Shown in pieces: positions 34,001-42,551 of a DNA stretch of 64,000 nucleotides; position 1 is the stretch's first letter, and each line of letters begins with the position of its first letter. The stretch spans positions 1,116,001 to 1,180,000 of the forward strand of contig NZ_JBBCMA010000001.1 in the NCBI RefSeq assembly GCF_037152535.1, given 5' to 3'. The position numbers were made by a program, and so were the translations under genes. This DNA is from Leclercia sp. AS011. GTDB taxonomy: Bacteria > Pseudomonadota > Gammaproteobacteria > Enterobacterales > Enterobacteriaceae. The notes beneath the pieces are model-generated. The model saw only the letters and a list, made by a program, of their open reading frames with translations, was not told where the DNA came from and ran no database searches.

Positions 34001-35118
34001 GCCTCGAACAACAGCTGATCGCCTGGCGCCGCGAGCTGCACCAGAACCCGGAGCTCTCCGGTGAAGAAGTCCAGACTACCGCCCGCCTGCGTCAGTGGTT
34101 AGGCGACGCCGGAATTAAGGTTTTGCCTTACGAACTGGCAACCGGCGTGGTCGCCGAAGTGGGGAAGGGTGAAAAACAGATCGCCCTGCGGGCCGATATC
34201 GACGCCCTGCCGATTGACGAGCGTAGCGGCGTCGCCTTTACCTCTCAACGCCCCGGCGTGATGCACGCCTGCGGCCATGACATCCACACCAGCGTGATCC
34301 TCGGTGCGGCCCTAAAACTTAAAGAACGGGAAGCCTCCCTGAACGGTCGGGTGCGGATCTTGTTCCAGCCCGCAGAAGAGAACTTCGGCGGCGCTAAAAG
34401 CCTGGTGCGCGCAGGGGCCCTGCGCGACGTCAGCGCCATCTTCGGCATGCATAACGAGCCGGGTCTGCCGGTGGGCAGTTTCGCCACCCGCGGCGGCCCG
34501 TTCTACGCCAACGTCGACCGCTTTGTGTTCCGCATCACCGGCAAGGGGGCGCACGCTGCCCGGCCGCATGAAGGGAGCGACGCGATTGTACTCGCCAGCC
34601 AGCTGGTTACCGCCCTGCAAAGCGTCGCCAGCCGCAACGTGAATACCCTGGATTCGGTGGTGCTGAGCGTGACGCGCATTACCGGGGGCAACACCTGGAA
34701 CGTGCTGCCGGAGAACGTCGAGCTGGAAGGGACCCTGCGCACCCATCGCACCGAAGTGCAGCAGAACGTGAAGGCCCGGGTGGCCGAAATTGCCGCCGGG
34801 TTTGCTGCCGCCTTTAACGCCCAAATCGACATCACCTGGTATGCGGGACCTACCGCGCTGGTCAACGACGCCAACTGGGCCGAATTTGCCACCTCGGTGG
34901 CGCGGGAGACCGGCTACGAGACCCGTCAGGCCGAGCTGCACATGGGCGGGGAGGATTTCGCCGTCTACCTGCAGCAGATCCCCGGAGCCTTCGTCAGCAT
35001 CGGCAGCGCCAGCCAGTATGGCCTGCACCATCCGGCCTTTAACCCGGACGAGGCATTAATTGAACCTGCCGCGCGCTATTTCGCCCGGCTGGCAGAAAAA
35101 GCACTGAATCAACTTTAA
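33997..35118 (+). CDS. M20 amidohydrolase / N-acyl-cysteine deacylase candidate
   Basis: A 373-residue metallopeptidase-like amidohydrolase of the HipO/YxeP type. Metal-binding residues are visible in 'MHACGHDIHTS' and 'FQPAEENFGGA'; a late His is in 'LHHPAFNPDE'. The lid (dimerisation) domain covers about 180-290. It is cytosolic. In Bacillus, YxeP removes the N-acetyl group in the S-(2-succino)cysteine salvage route, and here it lies with the matching acetyltransferase, monooxygenase and transporter. Other possible substrates are N-acyl amino acids in general. Coupled to the gene before it by an ATGA overlap. Confidence 0.85.
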   Translation: MSLEQQLIAWRRELHQNPELSGEEVQTTARLRQWLGDAGIKVLPYELATGVVAEVGKGEKQIALRADIDALPIDERSGVAFTSQRPGVMHACGHDIHTSVILGAALKLKEREASLNGRVRILFQPAEENFGGAKSLVRAGALRDVSAIFGMHNEPGLPVGSFATRGGPFYANVDRFVFRITGKGAHAARPHEGSDAIVLASQLVTALQSVASRNVNTLDSVVLSVTRITGGNTWNVLPENVELEGTLRTHRTEVQQNVKARVAEIAAGFAAAFNAQIDITWYAGPTALVNDANWAEFATSVARETGYETRQAELHMGGEDFAVYLQQIPGAFVSIGSASQYGLHHPAFNPDEALIEPAARYFARLAEKALNQL

Positions 35119-35133
35119 GGGTAAGGAGGGACT

Positions 35134-36450
35134 ATGTCCGCACCACGACAGCTGCGCCTGGGCACGATTTTGCACGGCGCGTCAGGGAATATGTCAGCCT
35201 GGCGCCATCCGGCGGCCCCGGCCGATGCCAGCATCAATTTTAACTTTGTCAAAGAGACGGCCCTGAAGGCCGAAGCGGGCAAGCTCGACTTTATCTTTGT
35301 CGCGGACGGCCTCTACATCAACGAGAAGTCGATCCCGCACTTTCTCAACCGCTTTGAGCCCCTGACCGTGCTGTCGGCGCTGGCGACCGTCACATCACGG
35401 TTGGGGCTGGTGGGCACATTATCTACCTCTTACAGCGAGCCCTTCACAGTGGCACGTCAGTTTGCCAGCCTCGATCACCTGAGCAATGGCCGGGCGGGCT
35501 GGAACGTGGTCACCTCGCCGCTGGAAGGGTCGGCGAAGAACTTCTCCCGCGACAAACACCCGGAGCACGCCCTGCGTTACCGCATCGCCGATGAGTATCT
35601 CGACGTGGTGAAAGGGCTGTGGGACTCCTGGGAGGGCGACGCCTTTGTGCGTAACAAAGAGACCGGGCAGTTCTTCGATCCGCAGAAACTGCACACCCTC
35701 GATCACCACGGCGATTTCTTTAAGGTGTCCGGGCCGCTGAACATTGGCCGCACGCCGCAGGGCAGGCCGATCGTCTTTCAGGCTGGCGCATCCGACGACG
35801 GCAAAAAGCTGGCGGCGAAACATGCCGACGCCATCTTTACCCATCATGAAACCTACGAAGAGGCGCAGGCCTTCTGGCACGACGTGAAAAGCCAGCTGAA
35901 ACAGCATGGCCGTCGCGCCGACGAGCTGCACATCTTCCAGGGGGTGAGCGTCATTGTCGGTAAAGACGCCGACGACGTGGAGCAGCAGTACCAGACCACC
36001 GCCGCGCTGGTCTCCATCAACGATGCCCTGAACTATCTGGGCCGTTATTTTGAGCACCACGATTTCAGCCAGTATCCGCTGGATGAAGCCTTCCCGGACA
36101 TTGGCGACCTGGGGAAAAACAGCTTCCGCAGCACCACCGATGAGATCAAACGTAACGCCCGGGAGCGCAACTTAACCCTGCGTCAGGTGGCGCTGGAAGC
36201 CGCCTCGCCGCGTCCGCGTTTTTCCGGCACTCCGGAACAGGTGGCCGACGGCTTACAGCAGTGGTTTGAAGGCTATGCAGCGGACGGTTTCATCATCCAG
36301 GGCGGCACCCCGGACACCTTCCCGCGCTTTGTCGATCAGGTGGTGCCGCTGTTGCAGGCGCGCGGCCTGTTCCGCACCGAATACCCGGGCACCACCCTGC
36401 GCGAGAGCCTGGGGTTAGACCAGCCGGTTAATCAGTTCACACAACAATAA
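35134..36450 (+). CDS. NtaA/SnaA/DszA-type FMNH2 monooxygenase (YxeK-like)
   Basis: A 438-residue class C flavin monooxygenase, recognised by '[20 protein letters not shown]' and '[13 protein letters not shown]'. The family (nitrilotriacetate, pristinamycin, dibenzothiophene sulfone and YxeK monooxygenases) takes FMNH2 from a separate reductase. In the Bacillus 2-succinocysteine pathway YxeK oxidises the N-acetylated thioether so that the C-S bond breaks. The gene content around it fits that role. A suitable flavin reductase gene exists at 52165-52740 but is distant. Substrate assignment is inferred. Confidence 0.87.
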   Translation: MSAPRQLRLGTILHGASGNMSAWRHPAAPADASINFNFVKETALKAEAGKLDFIFVADGLYINEKSIPHFLNRFEPLTVLSALATVTSRLGLVGTLSTSYSEPFTVARQFASLDHLSNGRAGWNVVTSPLEGSAKNFSRDKHPEHALRYRIADEYLDVVKGLWDSWEGDAFVRNKETGQFFDPQKLHTLDHHGDFFKVSGPLNIGRTPQGRPIVFQAGASDDGKKLAAKHADAIFTHHETYEEAQAFWHDVKSQLKQHGRRADELHIFQGVSVIVGKDADDVEQQYQTTAALVSINDALNYLGRYFEHHDFSQYPLDEAFPDIGDLGKNSFRSTTDEIKRNARERNLTLRQVALEAASPRPRFSGTPEQVADGLQQWFEGYAADGFIIQGGTPDTFPRFVDQVVPLLQARGLFRTEYPGTTLRESLGLDQPVNQFTQQ

Positions 36451-36476
36451 CGCCCACAACAATAAGAGAACCTGCC

Positions 36477-37409
36477 ATGCAAAAATCATCGCTTATTCTG
36501 GCGCTCGCGCTGGCCTTTACCCCTGCCGTCTGGGCAGAGAACGTCAATATTAACGGCACCGGGGTCAGCCTCGAGGCCAACAAAACGCCGATCAACACTG
36601 CGAAGAATCCGCAGGCCATCGCCCAGCTTCCGGCCAGCTTTAAGCCGGTGGTGCCGGGTAAATTCACCGTGGCGATTGCCGGGCTGAGCCAGCCGCCGCT
36701 GACGGTGTTTGCCGATGACAACAAAACCCTGATTGGCAGCGAGGCCGACATCGCCCGTCTGGTGGCCGACAGCCTCGGGCTGGAGCTGAACGTGGTGCCG
36801 ACCTCCTGGGAAGACTGGCCGCTGGGCGTGACCTCCGGGAAATACGATGCGGCGATCAGCAACATCACCGTCACCAAAGTGCGTAAAGAGAAGTTCGATT
36901 TCGCCACCTACCGCAAGGATTCGCTGGGCTTCTACGTGAAATCCACCAGCCCGATCAAGAAACTTGAGAAGGCGGAAGACATCGCCGGGCTGCGGATCAT
37001 TGTTGGCTCCGGCACCAACCAGGAGGCGATCCTGCTGGCGTGGGATGCGGAGAACCAGAAGAAGGGGCTGAAGCCGTTCACCCCGATCTACACCAAAGAT
37101 GATGCCGCCCAGACCCTGGCCCTGCAGTCCGGTCGTGCGGATGCCTACTTTGGCCCGAACGTGATTGGCGCGTGGAAAGCGGCCCTCAACGGTAAAACCA
37201 AACTGGTGGGCAGCGTGGACGGGGGCTGGCCGAAAGCGGCGCACATCGCCGTGACCCTGAAAAAAGGCAGTGGCCTGGCCGAGCCGGTACAGACCGCCCT
37301 GAACGGCGTGATCAAGAACGGCGACTACGACAAGGTGCTGAACCGCTGGGGTGAAGGGGTGGAGCGCATCCCGAGTTCCGAAGTGAATCCGGCTGGCCTC
37401 GGTGACTAA
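36477..37409 (+). CDS. Amino-acid ABC transporter substrate-binding protein (copy 1)
   Basis: A 310-residue family-3 binding protein with a signal peptide (MQKSSLILALALAFTPAVWA|ENVN). Motifs include 'PGKFTVAIAGLSQPPL', 'SWEDWPLGVTSGKYDAAISN' and 'VGSGTNQEAILL'. It is a soluble periplasmic protein with no lipobox. A clear paralogue follows the transporter genes at 39628, sharing 'EDWPLG.TSG' and 'KFDFATYR'. Together they suggest capture of two related S-substituted amino acids by one permease. Homologous in type to YxeM/TcyJ. Confidence 0.88.
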   Translation: MQKSSLILALALAFTPAVWAENVNINGTGVSLEANKTPINTAKNPQAIAQLPASFKPVVPGKFTVAIAGLSQPPLTVFADDNKTLIGSEADIARLVADSLGLELNVVPTSWEDWPLGVTSGKYDAAISNITVTKVRKEKFDFATYRKDSLGFYVKSTSPIKKLEKAEDIAGLRIIVGSGTNQEAILLAWDAENQKKGLKPFTPIYTKDDAAQTLALQSGRADAYFGPNVIGAWKAALNGKTKLVGSVDGGWPKAAHIAVTLKKGSGLAEPVQTALNGVIKNGDYDKVLNRWGEGVERIPSSEVNPAGLGD

Positions 37410-37418
37410 GGAGATCCC

Positions 37419-37928
37419 ATGAGCGACCATTTTCGTGACGTATCGCCGGAGGACGCGGATCTTCAGCCCATCATTGAGGGGCTGTTTGGAGAGTACGCGG
37501 CGCGCTACGGCGACTATTTTTCCAAAGATGCCGAGATCGAACTGACCGAGTGGTATCTGGCACCCCAGGGGCTGTTTATTGTGCTGGAGCGCGACGGAAA
37601 AATCATCGCCACCGGCGCTTATAAACCCTTCGATGGGCAGACCGCCGAGATCAAACGGATCTGGACCGACAAATCCCTGCGTCAGCAGGGGCTTGCCGCC
37701 CGGGTGGTACAGGAGCTGGAGCGCCGGGCGGTACTGGCCGGTTACAGCCAGATCTACCTCACCACCGGCTTCCGTCAGCCGGAAGCGGTGCGGCTCTACC
37801 TGAGCCAGGGCTACGCGGCGCAGTTCGACCTTGAGCGCGACCCGGAAGAGTACAGCCAGCCGCCGTTCGACGGGCGGCTGCGCTTCACCAAAACGCTGGT
37901 ACGCGAAGCGTTCAGTAAATCGGCATGA
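37419..37928 (+). CDS. GNAT N-acetyltransferase (YxeL-like role)
   Basis: A 169-residue GNAT acetyltransferase. The acetyl-CoA loop is in 'SLRQQGLAARVVQELERRA' (about residues 86-104) and strand beta-4 in 'IIATGAYKPFDGQTAEIKRI'. It sits nine bases after the binding-protein gene and nine before the permease gene. In the Bacillus yxe operon the GNAT enzyme N-acetylates the modified cysteine before oxidation, and this position and partner set are the same. Cytosolic. Substrate inferred from context only. Confidence 0.83.
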   Translation: MSDHFRDVSPEDADLQPIIEGLFGEYAARYGDYFSKDAEIELTEWYLAPQGLFIVLERDGKIIATGAYKPFDGQTAEIKRIWTDKSLRQQGLAARVVQELERRAVLAGYSQIYLTTGFRQPEAVRLYLSQGYAAQFDLERDPEEYSQPPFDGRLRFTKTLVREAFSKSA

Positions 37929-37937
37929 GGAACGACG

Positions 37938-38861
37938 ATGAACAACGTTGAAACCATCAAAGTGGTCCCGGCGCGCTACCCGCTGCGTACGGTGGGGGCG
38001 ATTGTTGCGCTGTTTGTGCTGGCGGTTGTCGTGCAGTCGGTGGCCTTTAACCCGCGCTGGGAGTGGAGCGTGTTCGCGCGCTGGTTCTTCGACCCGGTGA
38101 TCCTCGAAGGGGTGGGGCAGACGCTGCTCCTGACCCTGATCGGCACCGCGCTCAGCGTGGTGATCGGCGGCATGTTAGCCCTGGCGCGGCTGTCGTCCTC
38201 GTGGCTGCTGAGCAGCCTCGCCTGGGGCTACATCTGGCTGTTCCGCTCGCTGCCGCTGATTGTGGTTCTGATCATCCTTTATAACTTCTCCTATCTGTAC
38301 GACACGCTCTCTCTCGGCGTGCCGTTCACCGGCATTACCTGGGGCAGCTTTGAGACCATCAACGTGCTGGGGCAATTCTCCACCGCAGTGGTCGGCCTGA
38401 CGCTGGTGCAGAGCGCCTATACCGCAGAGATCATTCGCGGTGGCTTCCTGGGGGTCGATCACGGTCAGTATGAAGCGGCCGCCGCGCTGGGCTTACCGGC
38501 CTCGCGCCGCACCCTGCGCATTATCCTGCCCCAGGCGCTGCGCACCATTCTGCCGTCCGGATTCAACGAGATCATCAGCCTCGCCAAGGGCACGGCGATG
38601 GTTTACGTCCTGGCGATGCCGGAGCTGTTCTACACCATCCAGATGATCTACAACCGCACCCAGGAGGTGATCCCGCTGCTGATGGTCGGTGCCGTCTGGT
38701 ATCTGGTGATCACCACCGTGCTCTCGGCGATTCAGCACCTGGTGGAACGTGCCCTGGCCCGCAGCGAGCGCCGCTCGGCGGTAAACTCCACCCGCGCCAC
38801 CCGCACCCGTTCCGTTACCACCCAGACGACACAGGAGCCTGTCCATGCAAGCCTCTCCTGA
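37938..38861 (+). CDS. Amino-acid ABC transporter permease
   Basis: A 307-residue HisM/GlnP-type permease with five or six membrane helices. The EAA loop is 'QYEAAAALGLPASRRTLRIIL'. An N-terminal cytoplasmic extension and a basic, Thr/Arg-rich tail ('RATRTRSVTTQTTQ') are longer than in most relatives. It overlaps the ATPase gene by 17 bases. As the only permease gene in the operon it should work as a homodimer with the ATPase and two binding proteins. Confidence 0.88.
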   Translation: MNNVETIKVVPARYPLRTVGAIVALFVLAVVVQSVAFNPRWEWSVFARWFFDPVILEGVGQTLLLTLIGTALSVVIGGMLALARLSSSWLLSSLAWGYIWLFRSLPLIVVLIILYNFSYLYDTLSLGVPFTGITWGSFETINVLGQFSTAVVGLTLVQSAYTAEIIRGGFLGVDHGQYEAAAALGLPASRRTLRIILPQALRTILPSGFNEIISLAKGTAMVYVLAMPELFYTIQMIYNRTQEVIPLLMVGAVWYLVITTVLSAIQHLVERALARSERRSAVNSTRATRTRSVTTQTTQEPVHASLS

Positions 38862-39618
38862 AGGACATATTTCGATTACCGGCGTGAGCAAGTTCTTTGG
38901 CCGCCACAAGGCGCTGGATAACGTTTCGCTGGAGATCCCGCCGGGCTCGGTGACGGTGATCCTCGGGCCGTCCGGCTCCGGAAAATCGACGCTGCTGCGC
39001 ACCATTAACCACCTGGAGCGCGTCGATGAAGGCTTTATCCAGATTGACGGGGACTACATCGGCTATCGCCGTGAAGGCAATACCCTGTACGAGCTGAAAG
39101 AGAAAGCGATCCTCAAACAGCGGGTTAACGTCGGCTACGTGTTTCAGAACTTCAACCTGTTCCCGCACCTGACGGTACTGGAAAACCTCATCGAAGCGCC
39201 GATTGCCCATAAACAGCTAAGCCGCAAAGAAGCGGTCGAACGGGCCTACGATCTGCTGGACGTGGTTGGGCTGCGCGATAAGGCCGACGCCTGGTCGCGG
39301 CACCTTTCCGGCGGCCAGCAGCAGCGTATCGCCATCGCCCGCGCCCTGGCCCTGCGCCCGCGGGTGATGCTGTTTGATGAGCCGACCTCGGCGCTTGATC
39401 CCGAGCTGGTGGGCGAGGTACTGGATGTGATCAAAAAGCTGGCCCGCTCCGGCACCACCCTGGTGGTGGTGACCCATGAGATTGGCTTTGCCCGGGAAGT
39501 GGCGGACCAGGTGGTATTTATGGTCGATGGCAAAATCGTCGAGCAGGGCAGCAGCGACGAGGTGCTGAACCGTCCGTCCCACGCCCGAACGCGGCAGTTC
39601 CTGTCGAAAGTGCTCTGA
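38845..39618 (+). CDS. Amino-acid ABC transporter ATPase
   Basis: A 257-residue GlnQ/HisP-type ATPase. Walker A 'GPSGSGKST' is near residues 39-47, the signature is 'LSGGQQQR', Walker B is 'VMLFDEPTSALDPE', and the switch His is in 'VVVTHEIGFA'. It has an insertion near 'DEGFIQIDGDYIGYRREGNT', as in many TcyN/YxeO-like proteins. It energises the permease encoded just upstream. All catalytic motifs are intact. Confidence 0.9.
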   Translation: MQASPEGHISITGVSKFFGRHKALDNVSLEIPPGSVTVILGPSGSGKSTLLRTINHLERVDEGFIQIDGDYIGYRREGNTLYELKEKAILKQRVNVGYVFQNFNLFPHLTVLENLIEAPIAHKQLSRKEAVERAYDLLDVVGLRDKADAWSRHLSGGQQQRIAIARALALRPRVMLFDEPTSALDPELVGEVLDVIKKLARSGTTLVVVTHEIGFAREVADQVVFMVDGKIVEQGSSDEVLNRPSHARTRQFLSKVL

Positions 39619-39627
39619 GGAGAGAAG

Positions 39628-40515
39628 ATGAAAAAGGGATTACTGGCGTTGGTTATGGTGGCATCCACCAGCCAGGCTGCAATAGATTTACAGGCTAACG
39701 AGCAGCCGCTGCCGGTGACGGTGGATCAGCAGGCGGTGGCGAAGATCCCCGCGAACTACAAATTTGTAGAACCGGGCACCTTAACCGTCGCCATTTCGGC
39801 CCTCAACTCGCCGCCGCTGGCGCTGCTGGCCAGCGATAACCGCACCCGTATTGGCAGCGATCCGGATATCGCCCGGCTGCTGGCGGGCAGCCTGGGATTA
39901 AAACTCAAGCTGGTGCCGACGGCGTGGGAGGACTGGCCGCTGGGCATCACCTCCGGGCGTTACGACGTGGCGCTGGTCAACATTGCGGTGACCGAACAGC
40001 GGAAACAGAAGTTTGATTTTGCCACCTATCGCGTCGATAACCTGGCCTTCTCGGTGAAATCCACCAGCGAGGTGCAGTCGATCAAGGGCGCAGCCGATCT
40101 GTCAGGTAAAAAGGTGATTGTCGGCTCCGGCACCAACCAGGAACGCATTCTGCTGGGCTGGAACGAGGAGAACAAAACCGCCGGGCGCGAGCCCGCGCTG
40201 CCGGTCTACCTGACCGATGACGCCTCCGGCAATCTCTATATCCAGTCCGGCAGGGCGGACGTGTTCTTTGGCCCGCAGTCGGTATCGGCCTATAAAGCGG
40301 CCCTGACCGGCAAAACCCGCGTGGTGGGCTTAGGGCCGAAGAAGGCCTATGTCGCCACCACCACCAAAAAGGGTAACGAGCTGGTGTATGCCCTGCAGGC
40401 TGCGCTCGACGGAGCCATCCAGCGGGGGGACTACCAGAAGGTGCTGGCCCGCTGGGGGGAGCAGGGCGAGGCGGTGGCGCAGTCGGAGGTCAATCCCCCC
40501 GGGATAACCTACTGA
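39628..40515 (+). CDS. Amino-acid ABC transporter substrate-binding protein (copy 2)
   Basis: A 295-residue family-3 binding protein with a short signal peptide (MKKGLLALVMVASTSQA|AIDL). It is paralogous to the protein at 36477: both share 'TVAI..L..PPL', 'EDWPLG.TSG.YD' and 'VGSGTNQE' at equal spacing. Divergence in the second lobe suggests a different ligand preference. It is the last gene of the operon; yncG begins 39 bases later with no terminator seen between. Confidence 0.87.
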   Translation: MKKGLLALVMVASTSQAAIDLQANEQPLPVTVDQQAVAKIPANYKFVEPGTLTVAISALNSPPLALLASDNRTRIGSDPDIARLLAGSLGLKLKLVPTAWEDWPLGITSGRYDVALVNIAVTEQRKQKFDFATYRVDNLAFSVKSTSEVQSIKGAADLSGKKVIVGSGTNQERILLGWNEENKTAGREPALPVYLTDDASGNLYIQSGRADVFFGPQSVSAYKAALTGKTRVVGLGPKKAYVATTTKKGNELVYALQAALDGAIQRGDYQKVLARWGEQGEAVAQSEVNPPGITY

Positions 40516-40554
40516 GGCTGCTCTACACTTAAGGCTTTGACCGAGGTATAGCCG

Positions 40555-41175
40555 ATGATCAAAGTCTATGGTGTTCCCGGCTGGGGTTCAGCCATCAGTG
40601 AAGTGATGCTGACCCTCGCCGACATTCCCTATCAGTTTATCAACGTCGACGGGTTCGATAAGCCGGGCGCTACGCGCGAGCTGCTCGAAAAACTCAATCC
40701 CCTGTGCCAGGTGCCAACGGTCGAGCTGGAGAATGGCGAGATCATGACGGAAACGGCGGCGATTGCACTGATGATCCTCGACCGCTGTCCTGACCTCGCG
40801 CCCCCCATCGGGAGTCGCGAGCGCCAGCAGTTTCAGCGTCTGCTGATCTGGCTGGTAGCCAACGTCTATCCCACCTTTACCTACGCCGACTACCCGGAAC
40901 GCTGGACGCCGGATGCCCCGGAACAGCTACAGCAAAACTGCCGTGAATACCGGAAATCGCTCTATCTGTGGCTGGATAATCATCTTAAGGCGTCGCCTTA
41001 CGCTTTTGGCGCGCAGATCACCCTTATCGACTGTTATCTGTGTGTGATGCGCACCTGGGGACCACGACCTGACTGGTTTGCCGCCAACACCCCGAATATC
41101 ACCGCAATTGCCGATTGCGTGGGCAAGCTCCCGAAACTGCACAAGGTGCTAAAAGACAACGAGATACTCTGTTAG
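40555..41175 (+). CDS. yncG: Glutathione S-transferase homologue YncG
   Basis: A 206-residue GST-fold protein matching E. coli YncG. The thioredoxin-like N-domain begins [20 protein letters not shown] and includes the glutathione-site '[11 protein letters not shown]'; the helical C-domain has '[15 protein letters not shown]'. Cytosolic; the enzymatic substrate is unknown. The AGGT ribosome site is modest. Its return marks the E. coli backbone resuming after the accessory block behind ansP. Being downstream of the S-compound operon, it may be partly read through from it. Confidence 0.92.
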   Translation: MIKVYGVPGWGSAISEVMLTLADIPYQFINVDGFDKPGATRELLEKLNPLCQVPTVELENGEIMTETAAIALMILDRCPDLAPPIGSRERQQFQRLLIWLVANVYPTFTYADYPERWTPDAPEQLQQNCREYRKSLYLWLDNHLKASPYAFGAQITLIDCYLCVMRTWGPRPDWFAANTPNITAIADCVGKLPKLHKVLKDNEILC

Positions 41176-41207
41176 TCTGGATCCCTTATTCAAAAGGAGC
41201 CCTGCAC

Positions 41208-41438
41208 ATGCCACACGTCAATATCAAATGCTTCCCCCGCGACCTGAACGCCGAGCAAAAAACCGCCCTGGCGGCGGATATCGCCGAGGTGATCACCCGT
41301 CATCTGAACAGTAAAGATCGCGCTATCTCCGTGGCCCTGAACGAAGTTCAGGAAGCCGACTGGAAAGCACAGGTCTGGGATACGGAGATTGGCCCGAAGC
41401 TGGATGAGCTGATTAAGAAGCCGGGTTATTCGATGTAA
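41208..41438 (+). CDS. pptA: Tautomerase PptA
   Basis: A 76-residue 4-oxalocrotonate-tautomerase family protein equivalent to E. coli PptA (YdcE). Pro1, exposed after Met removal, is the catalytic base ([13 protein letters not shown]). The ATG at 41208 with AAAGGAG upstream is required for Pro1, which rules out the longer upstream frame. E. coli PptA tautomerises phenylpyruvate-like compounds in vitro. It follows yncG by 32 bases and is ended by a BIME. Confidence 0.93.
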   Translation: MPHVNIKCFPRDLNAEQKTALAADIAEVITRHLNSKDRAISVALNEVQEADWKAQVWDTEIGPKLDELIKKPGYSM

Positions 41439-41444
41439 GCCTTT

Positions 41445-41522
41445 TGCCGGGCGGCGCTGCGCTTGCCCGGCCTACAAAGGCTCGGTACCCGTAGGTCGGG
41501 TAAGGCGCAGCCGCCACCCGGC
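41445..41522. repeat. BIME (two REP arms)
   Basis: TTGCCGGGCGGCGCTGCGC...GGCCTAC followed by GTAGGTCGGGTAAGGCGCAGCCGCCACCCGGC: opposed REP units filling the gap between convergent pptA and the LysR gene. Confidence 0.87.
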
Positions 41523-41525
41523 TAT

Positions 41526-42422
41526 TCACACATACAGCTCCGGATGCGCCTCCAGCATCGTCAGCATATTATCCCGAATCTCATCCTGCGCCCCGGCCAT
41601 CCACACCGCTTCCAGCGGCATTCCCATCTGCTCCGCGCCGTTGAGTTGCACAAATTTAACTCCCGGCATCAGATAACGACTGCTCCACGCCGGGACAATC
41701 GCCAGACCAATCCCCGCCGCGACCAGGTTGATAATGGTCTGCTTCTCGTCGGCCATCTGTGACACCGTCACTTCAATTCCCGCGTTATGGAACAGCTTCA
41801 TGGTCAGGTCGTGGCTGTGCGGGCGCGAGCGCCGCTCGGGCAGGATCATCGGCATCCCTTCCAGTTCGGCGATATCAACCCTTTGCCGATCGGCAAAAGG
41901 GTGGCTGGCAGGCAGGGCCAGAATGCCGGGCTCATTACACAAAAACGCCCGGCCAAACTGGGCGTCGAGCTGGGCGGGAGGGCGGATAAACACCAGATCC
42001 AGCCTGCCGCTTTTCAGCTTCGGCAGCAGATGGACGGTCTTATCTTCGAAGAGTTGGATCTCCACCGTCGGGTAGTGCTGGCGGAACAGTTGCAGCAATC
42101 CCGGCAGCAATCCGATGGCCGCGCTGTCGATGGTGCCGACGCGCAAAAGCGGCTGTGCCCGGCGCGGATTTTGACGAAATTGCAACATGATCGCATCGGC
42201 GTGGGCCAGCAGCTTTCGCGCCTCTTCCCGCAGCAACACGCCGTTCTCGGTCAGCGCCACCCGACGAGTGGAGCGGGTAAACAGCCGCGTGCCAAGTGCC
42301 TCTTCTAAAAGACGAATATTTCTCCCCAGGGCGGAGGGAAGCATATCCAGGCGCTGGGCCGCCTGGCCGAAATGCAGGGTCTCTGCCACCGCCAGGAAAC
42401 AGCGCAGGTGTTGTAGTTCCAT
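41526..42422 (-). CDS. LysR-family regulator of tartrate cluster (TtuA-like)
   Basis: A 298-residue LysR regulator with the winged helix at 1-60 ('FGQAAQRLDMLPSALGRNIRLLEEALG') and an effector domain reaching the C-terminus. It is divergent from the MFS transporter gene (129 bases between starts), in the same arrangement as ttuA-ttuB in Agrobacterium. It therefore probably activates the transporter-dehydrogenase-kinase genes in response to a dicarboxylate such as tartrate. Effector identity inferred from neighbours. Confidence 0.85.
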   Translation of the reverse strand: MELQHLRCFLAVAETLHFGQAAQRLDMLPSALGRNIRLLEEALGTRLFTRSTRRVALTENGVLLREEARKLLAHADAIMLQFRQNPRRAQPLLRVGTIDSAAIGLLPGLLQLFRQHYPTVEIQLFEDKTVHLLPKLKSGRLDLVFIRPPAQLDAQFGRAFLCNEPGILALPASHPFADRQRVDIAELEGMPMILPERRSRPHSHDLTMKLFHNAGIEVTVSQMADEKQTIINLVAAGIGLAIVPAWSSRYLMPGVKFVQLNGAEQMGMPLEAVWMAGAQDEIRDNMLTMLEAHPELYV

Positions 42423-42551
42423 TTGGGCTCGCTCGCGATTATTGCATTTTTTTGTATAAACCGATGCGCATGATCATGCAAGAAATATCAGCATACTCAT
42501 CAAGGCAGCCCGACTGCGTACCCTACAAAATAATTATGAGGAATACCTCAC

